Assembly (NCBI RefSeq): GCF_004366715.1
Contig: NZ_SOQZ01000001.1
Span: forward strand, 930,001-994,000
Length of the DNA stretch: 64,000 nt
Source: Meridianimaribacter flavus
GTDB lineage: Bacteria > Bacteroidota > Bacteroidia > Flavobacteriales > Flavobacteriaceae
Reading direction: 5' to 3'
Shown here: positions 20,246-28,514 of the stretch, one piece after another
Position numbering within the stretch: position 1 is the first letter of the stretch
Layout: every line of letters begins with the position of its first letter
Made by a program: the position numbers and the translations under genes
Notes under the pieces: model-generated
Told to the model about the DNA's origin: nothing
The model's input: the letters and a program-made list of their open reading frames with translations, nothing else
Databases searched by the model: none

Positions 20246-21832
20246 TTAAAATTCTGATGTAAAATGAAATTTAATACTTGGGTATTTTTGCTGTGTCATT
20301 TGTAATGAAAATGCCGAATCTGCTAAAAATACAAGTTGACCTTGTTTGTCTTTTGCCAAAAAGCGTTGTTTTACCCTTAAAAATTCTTTGTACTCTTCAT
20401 TTTTTTCATCTTCAGGGTCAACCCAACATGCTTTATGTACATTAAGGTTTTCATAAGTACACTTAGCACCATATTCGTGTTCTAATCGATATTGAATAAC
20501 TTCGTACTGTAAAGCACCAACTGTACCTATAACTTTTCTACCATTTAATTCTAAAGTAAATAATTGGGCAACACCTTCATCCATTAATTGGTCAATACCT
20601 TTGTAAAGTTGTTTGGATTTTAAAGGATCAGCATTATTAATATACCTAAAATGCTCAGGAGAGAAACTAGGTATACCTTTGTAGTTTATAGTTTCACCTT
20701 CAGTTAAAGTGTCACCAATTTTAAAGTTTCCAGTATCGTGTAATCCTACAATATCTCCAGGATAAGAAACATCAACAATTTCTTTCTTTTCAGCAAAAAA
20801 GGCATTAGGACTAGAAAACTTAAGTTTTTTACCATGACGCACATGTAAATAAGGTGTATTCCTTTTAAAAGTTCCTGATACAATTTTTATAAACGCTAAA
20901 CGGTCTCTATGGTTAGGGTCCATATTAGCATGAATTTTAAACACAAAACCAGTAAAATCTTTTTCTTCTGGGTTAACTAAGCGCTCTTCACTTTGTTTTG
21001 GTCTAGGTTTAGGAGCAATTTCTATAAAGCAATCTAATAACTCTCTTACACCAAAATTGTTTAAAGCAGAACCAAAAAACACAGGTTGCTGTGTACCGTT
21101 TAAGTAGTCTTCTTTTTCAAAAGCAGGATAGATGCCTTCAACTAATTCTATTTCTTCTCTTAGTGTATTTGCTGATTTTTCTCCTATGAGTTTATCTAAT
21201 TCTGAAGAGCTTAAATCGTTAATTTCTACGGTTTCTTCAATATTCTTTCTACTGTCGCCACTAAAAAGATTAATGTTTTTCTCCCAAAGGTTATAAATAC
21301 CCTTAAAGTCGTAACCCATACCAATTGGGAAACTCATAGGTACAACGCTCAAACCTAGTTTTTGTTCAACTTCATCTAAAAGATCAAAAGCATCTTTACC
21401 TTCTCTATCCAATTTATTGATAAATACAATCATTGGAATATTACGCATTCGGCAAACTTCTACTAGTTTTTCGGTTTGCTCCTCAACACCTTTAGCCACA
21501 TCAATAACAACAATTACGCTATCAACAGCTGTTAGTGTTCTAAAAGTATCTTCAGCAAAATCCTTGTGTCCAGGAGTATCAAGAATATTAATTTTTATGC
21601 CATCATATTCAAATGCCAAAACAGAAGTAGCAACAGAAATTCCACGCTGACGCTCAATTTCCATAAAGTCACTAGTAGCTCCTTTTTTTATTTTGTTACT
21701 TTTTACAGCTCCTGCTTCTTGTATTGCACCACCAAAAAGTAATAGTTTTTCAGTAAGTGTTGTTTTTCCAGCATCTGGATGCGAAACGATACCAAAGGTT
21801 CTACGTTTCTTTATTTCGTTGATAAAACTCAT
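20246..21832 (-). CDS. prfC: Peptide chain release factor 3
   Basis: 528 residues from the ATG at 21832 ([20 protein letters not shown]); an upstream TTG adds only seven atypical residues. The GTPase motifs are [26 protein letters not shown] and NKLDREGKD, and the C-terminal part reads [21 protein letters not shown]3 is a translational GTPase that recycles RF1/RF2 after termination. It is a single leftward gene between the ferredoxin-like gene and idi. Confidence 0.97.
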   Translation of the reverse strand: MSFINEIKKRRTFGIVSHPDAGKTTLTEKLLLFGGAIQEAGAVKSNKIKKGATSDFMEIERQRGISVATSVLAFEYDGIKINILDTPGHKDFAEDTFRTLTAVDSVIVVIDVAKGVEEQTEKLVEVCRMRNIPMIVFINKLDREGKDAFDLLDEVEQKLGLSVVPMSFPIGMGYDFKGIYNLWEKNINLFSGDSRKNIEETVEINDLSSSELDKLIGEKSANTLREEIELVEGIYPAFEKEDYLNGTQQPVFFGSALNNFGVRELLDCFIEIAPKPRPKQSEERLVNPEEKDFTGFVFKIHANMDPNHRDRLAFIKIVSGTFKRNTPYLHVRHGKKLKFSSPNAFFAEKKEIVDVSYPGDIVGLHDTGNFKIGDTLTEGETINYKGIPSFSPEHFRYINNADPLKSKQLYKGIDQLMDEGVAQLFTLELNGRKVIGTVGALQYEVIQYRLEHEYGAKCTYENLNVHKACWVDPEDEKNEEYKEFLRVKQRFLAKDKQGQLVFLADSAFSLQMTQQKYPSIKFHFTSEF

Positions 21833-21943
21833 AATCTTGCAAATAGGCTGCAAAGATACTGTTTATATTAAGATTTTAGAATTACGATTTCAGATTTTGT
21901 ATAGAGAATGTTATTATTAATTTTTTAGTGGTATTTTTGTGAT

Positions 21944-22468
21944 ATGATTGAAGAACACGTTATACTTGTTGATGAAAACGATAAGCAAATAGGCTTAATG
22001 CCTAAAATGGAAGCGCACGAAAAAGCATTACTGCATAGAGCTTTTTCTGTATTTGTTTTTAACAACAACAATGAACTAATGTTACAGCAACGTGCAGCTG
22101 ATAAGTACCATTCGCCTTTATTATGGACAAATACTTGCTGTAGTCACCAAAGAGAAGGAGAAGCAAATATAGAAGCTGGTAAGCGACGTTTATTTGAAGA
22201 AATGGGGTTTGTTACTGAACTTGAAGAGACAACATCTTTTATTTATAAAGCACCTTTTGATAATGGCTTGACAGAACATGAATATGACCACATCATGATA
22301 GGATACTATAATGATACACCAAACATAAATCCTGATGAAGTTGCAGATTGGAAGTGGATGACTCTTGATGCTGTAAAAGAAGACATCAAGCAACAACCAG
22401 AAATTTACACAGCTTGGTTTAAAATTATTTTTGATAAATTCTACCAACACATAAACATTGTAAAATGA
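21944..22468 (+). CDS. idi: Isopentenyl-diphosphate delta-isomerase, type 1
   Basis: 174 residues of the Nudix-related type I family. The essential Cys is in TNTCCSHQREGE, and the Nudix-like helix EANIEAGKRRLFEEMGF and a later conserved Glu are present. It interconverts IPP and DMAPP for isoprenoids. A TATTTTTG -7-like box at 21932-21939 lies only 4 bp before the ATG, suggesting a near-leaderless transcript. Its stop overlaps the next start by 4 bp. Confidence 0.95.
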   Translation: MIEEHVILVDENDKQIGLMPKMEAHEKALLHRAFSVFVFNNNNELMLQQRAADKYHSPLLWTNTCCSHQREGEANIEAGKRRLFEEMGFVTELEETTSFIYKAPFDNGLTEHEYDHIMIGYYNDTPNINPDEVADWKWMTLDAVKEDIKQQPEIYTAWFKIIFDKFYQHINIVK

Positions 22469-22875
22469 TTGTTACCGTAAGTAGAAAAGCACATTTTAAC
22501 GCAGCTCATAGATTGTACAGAAAAGATTGGAGCGATGAAAAGAATGCCGATGTTTTTGGAAAATGTAGCAATCCAAATTTTCATGGACATAATTACGAGT
22601 TGATAGTAAGTGTAACAGGGCCTATCAATAAAGAAACAGGTTATCTTATAGACATTCAAGACTTAAAAGACATTATAAAAGAAGAAGTTGAAGATGCCTT
22701 TGACCATAAAAACCTAAATGTAGAAGTTGAAGAGTTTAAAGACTTAAACCCTACAGCCGAAAACATAGCAGTAGTTATTTATAATAAGGTAAAACCTAGA
22801 CTAAATTCAACACTAGACTTAGAAATTAAGCTTTTTGAGACACCTAGAAATTTTGTAACCTATTCTGGATTATAA
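22465..22875 (+). CDS. 6-pyruvoyl-tetrahydropterin synthase / 6-carboxytetrahydropterin synthase family
   Basis: 136 residues. The zinc-binding histidines are in KAHFNAAHR and FHGHNYE; the catalytic-region Cys is in FGKCSNPN and the substrate-binding Glu in PTAENIAV. The family includes QueD, which makes 6-carboxytetrahydropterin for queuosine/7-deazaguanine synthesis. No other que genes are nearby, so QueD versus PTPS cannot be settled here. The ATGA overlap with idi indicates one transcript. Confidence 0.9.
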   Translation: MIVTVSRKAHFNAAHRLYRKDWSDEKNADVFGKCSNPNFHGHNYELIVSVTGPINKETGYLIDIQDLKDIIKEEVEDAFDHKNLNVEVEEFKDLNPTAENIAVVIYNKVKPRLNSTLDLEIKLFETPRNFVTYSGL

Positions 22876-22878
22876 CAC

Positions 22879-23850
22879 ATGAAAAATATTCTTTATCCTA
22901 TAAAATTCACACCTATTTTAAAAGATAAAATTTGGGGTGGACAAAAACTAAAAACACTATTAAATAAGACTTCAGATTTACCAAATATTGGAGAAAGCTG
23001 GGAAATTAGTGATGTAGAAGGTGATACATCTGTAGTTGCAAATGGAGCATTAAAAGGTCAAACCTTAAAGCAAATACAAGAAACCTATAAAGAAGATTTA
23101 ATAGGACTTCAAAACTATAGAGTTTTTGGTAATAAGTTTCCGTTACTTATCAAGTTTATCGATGCAAAACAAGATTTATCTATTCAATTACATCCCAATG
23201 ATGAATTGGCTGCAAAGCGACACAATTCATTTGGGAAAACCGAAATGTGGTATGTAATGCAAGCCGATGAAGGTTCAAATTTAATAGTTGGGTTTAACAA
23301 AAAAATGGATGCTGAAACCTATATATCGCATTTAGAAAATAAAACGCTTACAGAAATTTTAAATTTTGATAAAGTTAAAGTAGGTGATACTTATTTTATA
23401 GAAGTTGGTCGTGTGCACGCTATTGGAGCAGGAGTAGTAGTTGCTGAAATACAACAAACTAGCGATATTACTTATAGAGTTTACGATTGGGATAGAGTAG
23501 ATGATGAAGGAAATGAAAGAGAACTTCACAACGATTTAGCCATTGATGCTATTGACTTTGAAATGGAAGATAATTTTAGAGTTAGTTATGAAAAAGCTAA
23601 AAATCAATCTAATAAAATGGTTAGTTGCCCATATTTTACCACAAGTTATTTAGATGTTGATAGTACACTTAAAAAAGAAAATAATCACGATTCATTTTTG
23701 ATTTACATGTGTGTTGAAGGAGAAGCACAAATAACTACAGATAGTGCAATTGAAACTATTAAAAAAGGAGAAACAATACTACTTCCTGCAGCAGTAAAGA
23801 ATTATGAAATAACTTCGGAAAATGCGAAGCTATTGGAAGTTTATGTTTAA
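22879..23850 (+). CDS. manA: Mannose-6-phosphate isomerase, class I
   Basis: 323 residues with a cupin core. The zinc ligands are visible in SIQLHPND, KTEMWYVMQ and GRVHAIGAG. It is the compact firmicute/Bacteroidota type. It interconverts fructose-6-phosphate and mannose-6-phosphate, feeding GDP-mannose for glycans. It starts 3 bp after the pterin gene, the third member of an idi-led operon whose members have no shared pathway. Confidence 0.94.
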   Translation: MKNILYPIKFTPILKDKIWGGQKLKTLLNKTSDLPNIGESWEISDVEGDTSVVANGALKGQTLKQIQETYKEDLIGLQNYRVFGNKFPLLIKFIDAKQDLSIQLHPNDELAAKRHNSFGKTEMWYVMQADEGSNLIVGFNKKMDAETYISHLENKTLTEILNFDKVKVGDTYFIEVGRVHAIGAGVVVAEIQQTSDITYRVYDWDRVDDEGNERELHNDLAIDAIDFEMEDNFRVSYEKAKNQSNKMVSCPYFTTSYLDVDSTLKKENNHDSFLIYMCVEGEAQITTDSAIETIKKGETILLPAAVKNYEITSENAKLLEVYV

Positions 23851-23876
23851 TTTTGCGACAATAAAAATTTATAATT

Positions 23877-24146
23877 ATGGCAAACGTTAGAAACCTTAAA
23901 AAAGACATTAATTACGTTTTAGGTGATATTATTGAAGCTGTTTATGTATGGGAATACAACAACACTGATAAAGACACTAAAAAAAGCGAAGCAATTATTG
24001 ATGAAGCTATAGAAACTTTTGATTCTTTAATAGCAAAGGTGAACGATAAAAAAGTAGAAGATAAGAAAGCACATTTTAAATCTATCAACCAAGAGTTGGA
24101 AGATAAAGGAAGAGCTTTAATCGAAAAAATTAATAAACTAAGCTAA
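23877..24146 (+). CDS. Small conserved helical protein of unknown function
   Basis: 89 residues, charged and predicted all-helical (LKKDINYVLGDIIEAVYVWE, then a Lys/Glu-rich second half). No motif that I recognise and no signal peptide. A TAATTTTG box at 23848-23855, inside the end of manA, could give it its own promoter. It resembles small conserved hypothetical proteins of Flavobacteria; a function cannot be named. Confidence 0.7.
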   Translation: MANVRNLKKDINYVLGDIIEAVYVWEYNNTDKDTKKSEAIIDEAIETFDSLIAKVNDKKVEDKKAHFKSINQELEDKGRALIEKINKLS

Positions 24147-24160
24147 AACAGAAAAAAATG

Positions 24161-24191
24161 TTTGCAAATATAATTTTCGCGATTATATTTG
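24161..24191 (+). promoter_or_regulatory. Promoter of the second tRNA-Thr
   Basis: TTTG at 24161-24164, exactly 19 bp of spacer, and TATATTTG at 24184-24191. This is a perfect match to the Bacteroidota housekeeping promoter, 11 bp before the mature tRNA. Confidence 0.88.
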
Positions 24192-24202
24192 CATCCTGTT
24201 TC

Positions 24203-24276
24203 GCCGATATAGCTCAGCTGGCTAGAGCAGCTGATTTGTAATCAGCAGGTCGTGGGTTCGAGTCCCTCTATCGGCT
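24203..24276 (+). tRNA. tRNA-Thr (anticodon TGT), second copy
   Basis: 74 bases, identical to the tRNA at 6094 except for one acceptor pair (GCCGATA/TATCGGC here). Anticodon loop TTTGTAA. It has its own promoter and terminator. Confidence 0.97.
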
Positions 24277-24285
24277 CTTAATATT

Positions 24286-24318
24286 AAACTCTAACTGTAA
24301 AACAGTTAGAGTTTTTTT
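24286..24318 (+). terminator. Terminator of tRNA-Thr
   Basis: AAACTCTAACTGT (24286-24298) pairs perfectly with ACAGTTAGAGTTT (24302-24314) across a 3-base loop, followed by T-run. Confidence 0.93.
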
Positions 24319-24351
24319 ATTTAAAACTATTAAATAGGGATGAGAAGTTTA

Positions 24352-24388
24352 TCCTGAGCGAAGTCGAAGGGAGTCCCTCTATCGGCTC
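24352..24388. repeat. REP-like motif fused to a detached tRNA 3' fragment
   Basis: CCTGAGCGAAGTCGAAGGG (24354-24372) resembles a short dispersed intergenic motif of Bacteroidota. It runs directly into GAGTCCCTCTATCGGCTC (24371-24388), an exact 18-base copy of the tRNA-Thr 3' end (24260-24277). The fragment cannot fold as a tRNA. See findings. Confidence 0.8.
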
Positions 24389-24420
24389 AAAAAAAATCCC
24401 AAACGTAATGTTTGGGATTT
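24389..24420 (-). terminator. Terminator of the DUF4369 gene
   Basis: AAATCCCAAAC (24394-24404) pairs perfectly with GTTTGGGATTT (24410-24420). Read leftwards it is followed by eight T, so it serves the leftward gene ending at 24424. Confidence 0.9.
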
Positions 24421-24423
24421 ATT

Positions 24424-25146
24424 TTATTCAATGTTTTCTTCGTCAGATTTCCGTTGCTCAATAGTTTCTTTTAATTGCTTACCGTACTTAGAGTTTTTGA
24501 TATTTTCATCAAGCGAATCGTATATGGTTTCTAAATACTTTACCGTAGTATTTGGTATTTCGCTTAACGCTAAATAAGGAGCAACTTCACTGTTTTTATT
24601 ATTTACAGCAAAATTTATTGTGTAAAGGTATTTACGCTTTAAAAGGCTATTGTATTCTTTGTCAAAATCGAAACTAGTGGTATCGTTTTCTTTTTTAGCT
24701 TCAAAATTTTCTTTTATAAGGTCAAGATTTTTGTCATTAAAACGAGACATCATCATTATGTATTCGTCTAATCGTTTTTGTTGCTCAGAGCCTTTTATTT
24801 GAGCATCATAATTAAAGTTTTTAAGTGTAGAACTTATTTCAGTAACACCTTTATCTGCAAAGAAAGCAATAACGCCTTCGTTATTGTCGTTTTTGTCTAA
24901 GGTTAAAAACAAAACTTCAGGTTCTTCTAAGTCGCTGTGTAACTCAAACTCAGAATTGCCATTAATAGCTAAGGAATCTAGCGTTACCATTAAGCTATCT
25001 TGTTGCTTTTGTAAATAAACAGTACCTTTTTTTAATCCTGTTACATGGCCTTTTAAAGTGAAGTTTGTGTCTTTTTTATTTTCTCCACAAGAAATAATTA
25101 GTAAAGCTATTACTAAAAGGCTAAAAAGTTTAAAGTGTTTTGTCAT
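24424..25146 (-). CDS. DUF4369-type lipoprotein
   Basis: 240 residues with a lipoprotein signal (hydrophobic stretch ending LLIISCG, Cys near residue 20). The beta-rich N-terminal region (FTLKGHVTGLKKGTVYLQ) fits DUF4369, which usually precedes a thioredoxin/AhpC-type domain; here the C-terminal half is helical and has no CxxC, so the redox domain is missing. Probably an outer-membrane or periplasmic lipoprotein of unknown role. It lies 23 bp downstream of the DUF819 gene and may share its transcript. Confidence 0.75.
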   Translation of the reverse strand: MTKHFKLFSLLVIALLIISCGENKKDTNFTLKGHVTGLKKGTVYLQKQQDSLMVTLDSLAINGNSEFELHSDLEEPEVLFLTLDKNDNNEGVIAFFADKGVTEISSTLKNFNYDAQIKGSEQQKRLDEYIMMMSRFNDKNLDLIKENFEAKKENDTTSFDFDKEYNSLLKRKYLYTINFAVNNKNSEVAPYLALSEIPNTTVKYLETIYDSLDENIKNSKYGKQLKETIEQRKSDEENIE

Positions 25147-25169
25147 ATTAAAATTTAAAAAATCATTAA

Positions 25170-26501
25170 TTAAGTTATAGGAGCAACTATTCTCATAAGT
25201 TCTGCAGTAAGCATAGCACCATAGGTTCCAACAACATATCCAAATACTGCTAGAATAACACCTACAGTTGCAAGCGATGGATGAAAGGCTGCAGCAACCA
25301 CAGGAGCAGAGGCAGCACCACCAATATTTGCTTTACTACCAACAGCTAAGAAGAAATATGGCGCTCTAATTAGTTTTGCTACTAAAAATAGTAAAGCAAC
25401 GTGTATTGCCATCCAAACTAAACCAACCACAATTAGTCCTGGATTGTCAACTATTTTAGTAAGATCCATTTTCATACCAATAGAGGCAACAAGAATATAA
25501 ATAAATACACTACCAATTTTACTGGCTCCTGCACCTTCATATTTTTTCATCTTGGTAAAGGATAAGATGATTCCTAAAATAGTAGCTATTGTAATCATCC
25601 AGAAAAATTGAGATCCAAACGAAGACCAAGCAGATTTTTTATCACTTACAGCATCGAAGTTAGCTACTAAAAATTCAGAAATTTCATTAGCGCCAAAATG
25701 AGCAATTCCTACAACAGTAAAAGCAATACCTAAAATCACCATAAAATCAGCTAATGTTGGGTTTCTAGAAATACTAGCAGCATAACTAGATACTTTTTCT
25801 TTAAGGGTTTCAATAGAACTGTTATCAGCTTTCAGCCATTTATCAATTTTTTCTTGTTTACCAATTCCTAATAAAAGGATAGCCATCCATATATTAGCAA
25901 CAACAATATCAACAATTACCATTCCTGCATAATTTGCTGTATTGTATTCATAAATTTCTAACATAGCAGCTTGATTAGCACCTCCACCAATCCAACTTCC
26001 TGCTAAAGTAGAAAGACCTCTCCAAACAGCGTCAGGACCAGCTCCACCAACAGTTTCAGGAGATACTAATGCAATTAAAAATACAGCAATAGGTCCGCCA
26101 ATTATGATTCCTAACGTACCTGTTCCAAACATAGCAAGAGCTTTCCAGCCTAGGTTAAATACAGCTTTTAGGTCGATACTAATAGTCATAAGTACCAAAG
26201 CAGCTGGAAGCATAAATCTACTAGCAATGTAATAGGCTTGAGATTTACCTGTTACTTCTACTAATGAGCCTTCGGCGTTTTCCAATCCCCATTCTGGAGC
26301 AATTATCCCAAAAGTAGTTAAAGCTGCAGGCAGCATATATGCCATTAATAATGCAGGTATGTATTTGTAGAATTTTTTCCAAAAACTATTTTCACTTGTG
26401 GAAGTATAAAAAACAAAACCTAATGCTAGCATTAACAACCCAAATACTATAGTGTCTTGGGTGAATAAAGGTTTTACTTCGGTTAATTGCGTTGTGTCCA
26501 T
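25170..26501 (-). CDS. DUF819 family integral membrane protein
   Basis: 443 residues with about ten or more hydrophobic segments, Gly-rich transport-like motifs (GSWIGGGANQAAMLE, ANIGGAASAPVVAAAF) and an inverted-repeat feel typical of DUF819 (YjcL-like) proteins. The family resembles secondary transporters, but no substrate is established that I know of. It is a leftward gene downstream of the SPFH operon. Confidence 0.85.
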   Translation of the reverse strand: MDTTQLTEVKPLFTQDTIVFGLLMLALGFVFYTSTSENSFWKKFYKYIPALLMAYMLPAALTTFGIIAPEWGLENAEGSLVEVTGKSQAYYIASRFMLPAALVLMTISIDLKAVFNLGWKALAMFGTGTLGIIIGGPIAVFLIALVSPETVGGAGPDAVWRGLSTLAGSWIGGGANQAAMLEIYEYNTANYAGMVIVDIVVANIWMAILLLGIGKQEKIDKWLKADNSSIETLKEKVSSYAASISRNPTLADFMVILGIAFTVVGIAHFGANEISEFLVANFDAVSDKKSAWSSFGSQFFWMITIATILGIILSFTKMKKYEGAGASKIGSVFIYILVASIGMKMDLTKIVDNPGLIVVGLVWMAIHVALLFLVAKLIRAPYFFLAVGSKANIGGAASAPVVAAAFHPSLATVGVILAVFGYVVGTYGAMLTAELMRIVAPIT

Positions 26502-26559
26502 AAACTAAAATTTAAAGGCGCAAAATACCAAAATAAAAGCGCATAAAAAAGCGACATTG

Positions 26560-26739
26560 TTAAGTGTCGCTCTCGTTATTTTTTTTAGGTTTTGGTTGTC
26601 TGTTTTTTTCTTTAAGGTACTGCATGAGCATCCACTCAATTTGACCATTGGTACTTCTAAATTCGTCTGAAGCCCATTTTTCAATTGCTTTGAGCATATC
26701 TTCATTTATTCTTAGTGCAAAGGCTTTCTTTTTAGACAT
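26560..26739 (-). CDS. Small Arc-type ribbon-helix-helix DNA-binding protein
   Basis: A 59-residue gene. It begins MSKKKAFALRINEDMLKAIE, a beta-strand (AFALRI) followed by two helices, as in Arc/MetJ-type regulators; the second helix is TNGQIEWMLMQYLKEK and the tail is basic. Family role: dimeric repressor or DNA-binding protein reading tandem sites with its beta-ribbon. Its start overlaps the stop of the upstream PH-like gene by 8 bp, so it is the last gene of the SPFH operon. It may bind the 11-bp repeats at 28290-28322 (inference). Confidence 0.85.
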   Translation of the reverse strand: MSKKKAFALRINEDMLKAIEKWASDEFRSTNGQIEWMLMQYLKEKNRQPKPKKNNESDT

Positions 26740-27241
26740 TGTTACTATGGTTTAACTGTGTTTTGTAATATGCTATAGTGTTTTCAGCTTCTATTTGCTT
26801 TTTTGTGCCTATGAGTAGTTTTTTTCCATAAGCTAACTCTAGTTGAATACCAATAGTACCTGAAACATTGATAGCTTTTCCTTTAGATTTTTTCCAACCA
26901 CCTTTTATTCCCCAACCACCATATTCTGAAATGGGTTCATAGGTTCTAATATAGGCGTTGTTTATAGATTTCCAAGAAATGGTGTTGTATTTTAAATGCA
27001 ACGGAAAGAATTTATAATGAATTCCTAATTCGTCAATTTTAGTGGAGAGTTTAAATATAAATATGAGTCCTGAGAAAAATATCAGAAGCAGAATTATTAA
27101 AATAAGTTCTAGAGTTGAAATGGAGTTTTGGTTTTTAAAATATTCAACGCATACCAATATAATAGGAATAATTGCACTTATTGCAATAAGTGCAATTAAC
27201 CATAATTGATTAAAACGTTGTTCTTCTTTAAAAACTCTCAT
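26732..27241 (-). CDS. Two-helix membrane protein with a PH-like C-terminal part
   Basis: 169 residues: two transmembrane helices (about 15-35 and 45-65) followed by a soluble part (IDELGIHYKFFPLHLKYNTI, then ISWKSINNAYIR and a Gly/Trp-rich segment) that resembles the bacterial PH-like domain of small membrane proteins. Function is unknown. Its ATG overlaps the stop of the DUF4177 gene by one base, and its end overlaps the ribbon-helix-helix gene, so the three are translationally linked. Confidence 0.72.
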   Translation of the reverse strand: MRVFKEEQRFNQLWLIALIAISAIIPIILVCVEYFKNQNSISTLELILIILLLIFFSGLIFIFKLSTKIDELGIHYKFFPLHLKYNTISWKSINNAYIRTYEPISEYGGWGIKGGWKKSKGKAINVSGTIGIQLELAYGKKLLIGTKKQIEAENTIAYYKTQLNHSNNV

Positions 27242-27408
27242 TATCTATTTTTATCGCGTTCAAAAACTATAAATGAAATAATGTGTTGATTAGGTGTAAT
27301 AGTTGTGACACGCCAACCTTCTTTTGCATATTTGTTTAAGATTTCCTCAAGTTTTTCGGTTGGGTTTCTCCATCCTAATTTTGGTTTTATGACTTTGTAT
27401 TCTTTCAT
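27241..27408 (-). CDS. DUF4177 family small protein
   Basis: 55 residues, MKEYKVIKPKLGWRNPTEKL at the start and KYAKEGWRVTTITP in the middle, the hallmarks of DUF4177 (a short beta-alpha-beta protein with a conserved EGWR). Function is unknown. It lies between the SPFH gene (4 bp gap) and the PH-like membrane gene (1-base overlap). Confidence 0.85.
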   Translation of the reverse strand: MKEYKVIKPKLGWRNPTEKLEEILNKYAKEGWRVTTITPNQHIISFIVFERDKNR

Positions 27409-27412
27409 AATC

Positions 27413-28273
27413 TTAATGACTTAAAGTTCCTGCATTTACAACTGGTGAAGCTTCTTTGTCTCCACATAATATAACCATAAGGTTGCTTACCATTGCTGCT
27501 TTGCGTTCGTCGTCTAACTCAACGATTTCTTTTTTGTTTAATTCATCCAGAGCCATTTCAACCATACTAACTGCGCCTTCAACAATTTTATGTCGTGCAG
27601 CAACAATAGCAGTGGCTTGTTGACGCTTAAGCATTGCATTTGCAATTTCTTGAGCATACGCTAGGTAACCAATTCTAGCTTCCAATACTTCAATTCCTGC
27701 AATGGATAGTCGCTCGTCAATTTCTTTTTCTAGAGCGTTGCTTACTTCATTTACACTTGAACGAAGTGTGATGTCTTCGTCGTGACCTTCATCGGCAAAA
27801 TTGTCGTAAGGATACATACTTGCTAGTTTACGAACAGCAGCATCAGTTTGTACACGTACAAAGTTTTCATAATTATCTACATCAAAAGCTGCTTTGTAAG
27901 TGTTTTGTACTCTCCAAACTAAAATTGTACTGATCATAACAGGGTTTCCTAGCTTGTCGTTCACTTTTAAACGTTCGCTATCAAAGTTACTTGCTCTTAA
28001 AGAAATCTTCTTTTTAGAGTAAAAAGGGTTTACCCAATAGAAGCCATTCTTTTTTACGGTTCCTACATATTTACCAAAAAGTAATAAAACTCTAGAGCCA
28101 TTAGGTTGTACCATAAGAAACCCAAAGGCTAAGATTAATGCAGCAACAATACCAAAAGCTGACCATCCTGTTTCTGTAATAAATATTAGTGCAATGCTTC
28201 CAAAGAATAGTACTAAAAAAAGGAATAACATTAAATAGCCATTAGCTGGAACGATAATTTTCTCTTCTTTCAT
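27413..28273 (-). CDS. SPFH/Band 7 domain protein
   Basis: 286 residues with two hydrophobic segments at the N-terminus (about 10-55), then the SPFH/Band 7 core (VLLLFGKYVGTVKKNGFYWV to LEKEIDERLSIAGIEVLEA) and a helical end with ANAMLKRQQATAIVAAR. SPFH proteins (stomatin/prohibitin/flotillin type) form membrane-associated ring oligomers. First gene of a compact operon with DUF4177, PH-like and ribbon-helix-helix genes. It ends in an acidic segment with a cysteine-containing VILCGDKEASP. Confidence 0.92.
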   Translation of the reverse strand: MKEEKIIVPANGYLMLFLFLVLFFGSIALIFITETGWSAFGIVAALILAFGFLMVQPNGSRVLLLFGKYVGTVKKNGFYWVNPFYSKKKISLRASNFDSERLKVNDKLGNPVMISTILVWRVQNTYKAAFDVDNYENFVRVQTDAAVRKLASMYPYDNFADEGHDEDITLRSSVNEVSNALEKEIDERLSIAGIEVLEARIGYLAYAQEIANAMLKRQQATAIVAARHKIVEGAVSMVEMALDELNKKEIVELDDERKAAMVSNLMVILCGDKEASPVVNAGTLSH

Positions 28274-28289
28274 GATTGATTAATTTAAA

Positions 28290-28322
28290 ATGATATTAAA
28301 ATGATATTATAAAGATATAACT
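28290..28322 (-). promoter_or_regulatory. Three contiguous 11-bp repeats in the SPFH operon leader
   Basis: On the + strand the units are ATGATATTAAA (28290-28300), ATGATATTATA (28301-28311) and AAGATATAACT (28312-28322). They share a GATAT core at one helical-turn spacing and lie 17-49 bp upstream of the SPFH ATG, just downstream of the presumed promoter. This is the expected form of a cooperative repressor site. Confidence 0.65.
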
Positions 28323-28337
28323 TATCTCATTAGTATG

Positions 28338-28382
28338 CAAAAATTAATTTTTGTTACAGAAGCCAAAAAAATAATTTTTGGC
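28338..28382 (-). promoter_or_regulatory. Probable SPFH operon promoter with two palindromes
   Basis: On the minus strand, TTTG (28364-28367) is followed after 18 bp by AATTTTTG (28338-28345), close to the Bacteroidota consensus. Each box lies in a palindrome: CAAAAATTAATTTTTG (28338-28353, perfect) and GCCAAAAA/TTTTTGGC (28362-28369 with 28375-28382). Confidence 0.55.
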
Positions 28383-28466
28383 ACGACTATTGTATTTAAA
28401 TAAGTGTAATTGATTAATAGCTTTAGAAGCGAGTTAAATATTACATTTGGTTGGTTAGTTAATAAG

Positions 28467-28492
28467 AAAAGCACCTGGTTTCAGGTGCTTTT
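28467..28492 (-). terminator. Terminator of the alpha/beta hydrolase gene
   Basis: GCACCTG (28471-28477) pairs with CAGGTGC (28482-28488), extended by A/T pairs, with T-runs on both strands. It is placed after the leftward hydrolase gene ending at 28515. Confidence 0.85.
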
Positions 28493-28514
28493 TGTTTGTA
28501 GTAAAATGTTGAAA

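Noticed and set aside
24371-24388. A second tRNA gene downstream of tRNA-Thr
   Set aside because: Only the T-arm and acceptor 3' strand are present; no D-arm or anticodon arm, so it is a fragment.
26505-26705. A leftward 66-codon frame in the gap after the SPFH operon
   Set aside because: It overlaps the real 59-aa ribbon-helix-helix gene in another frame, and that gene has a recognisable fold and operon overlap.
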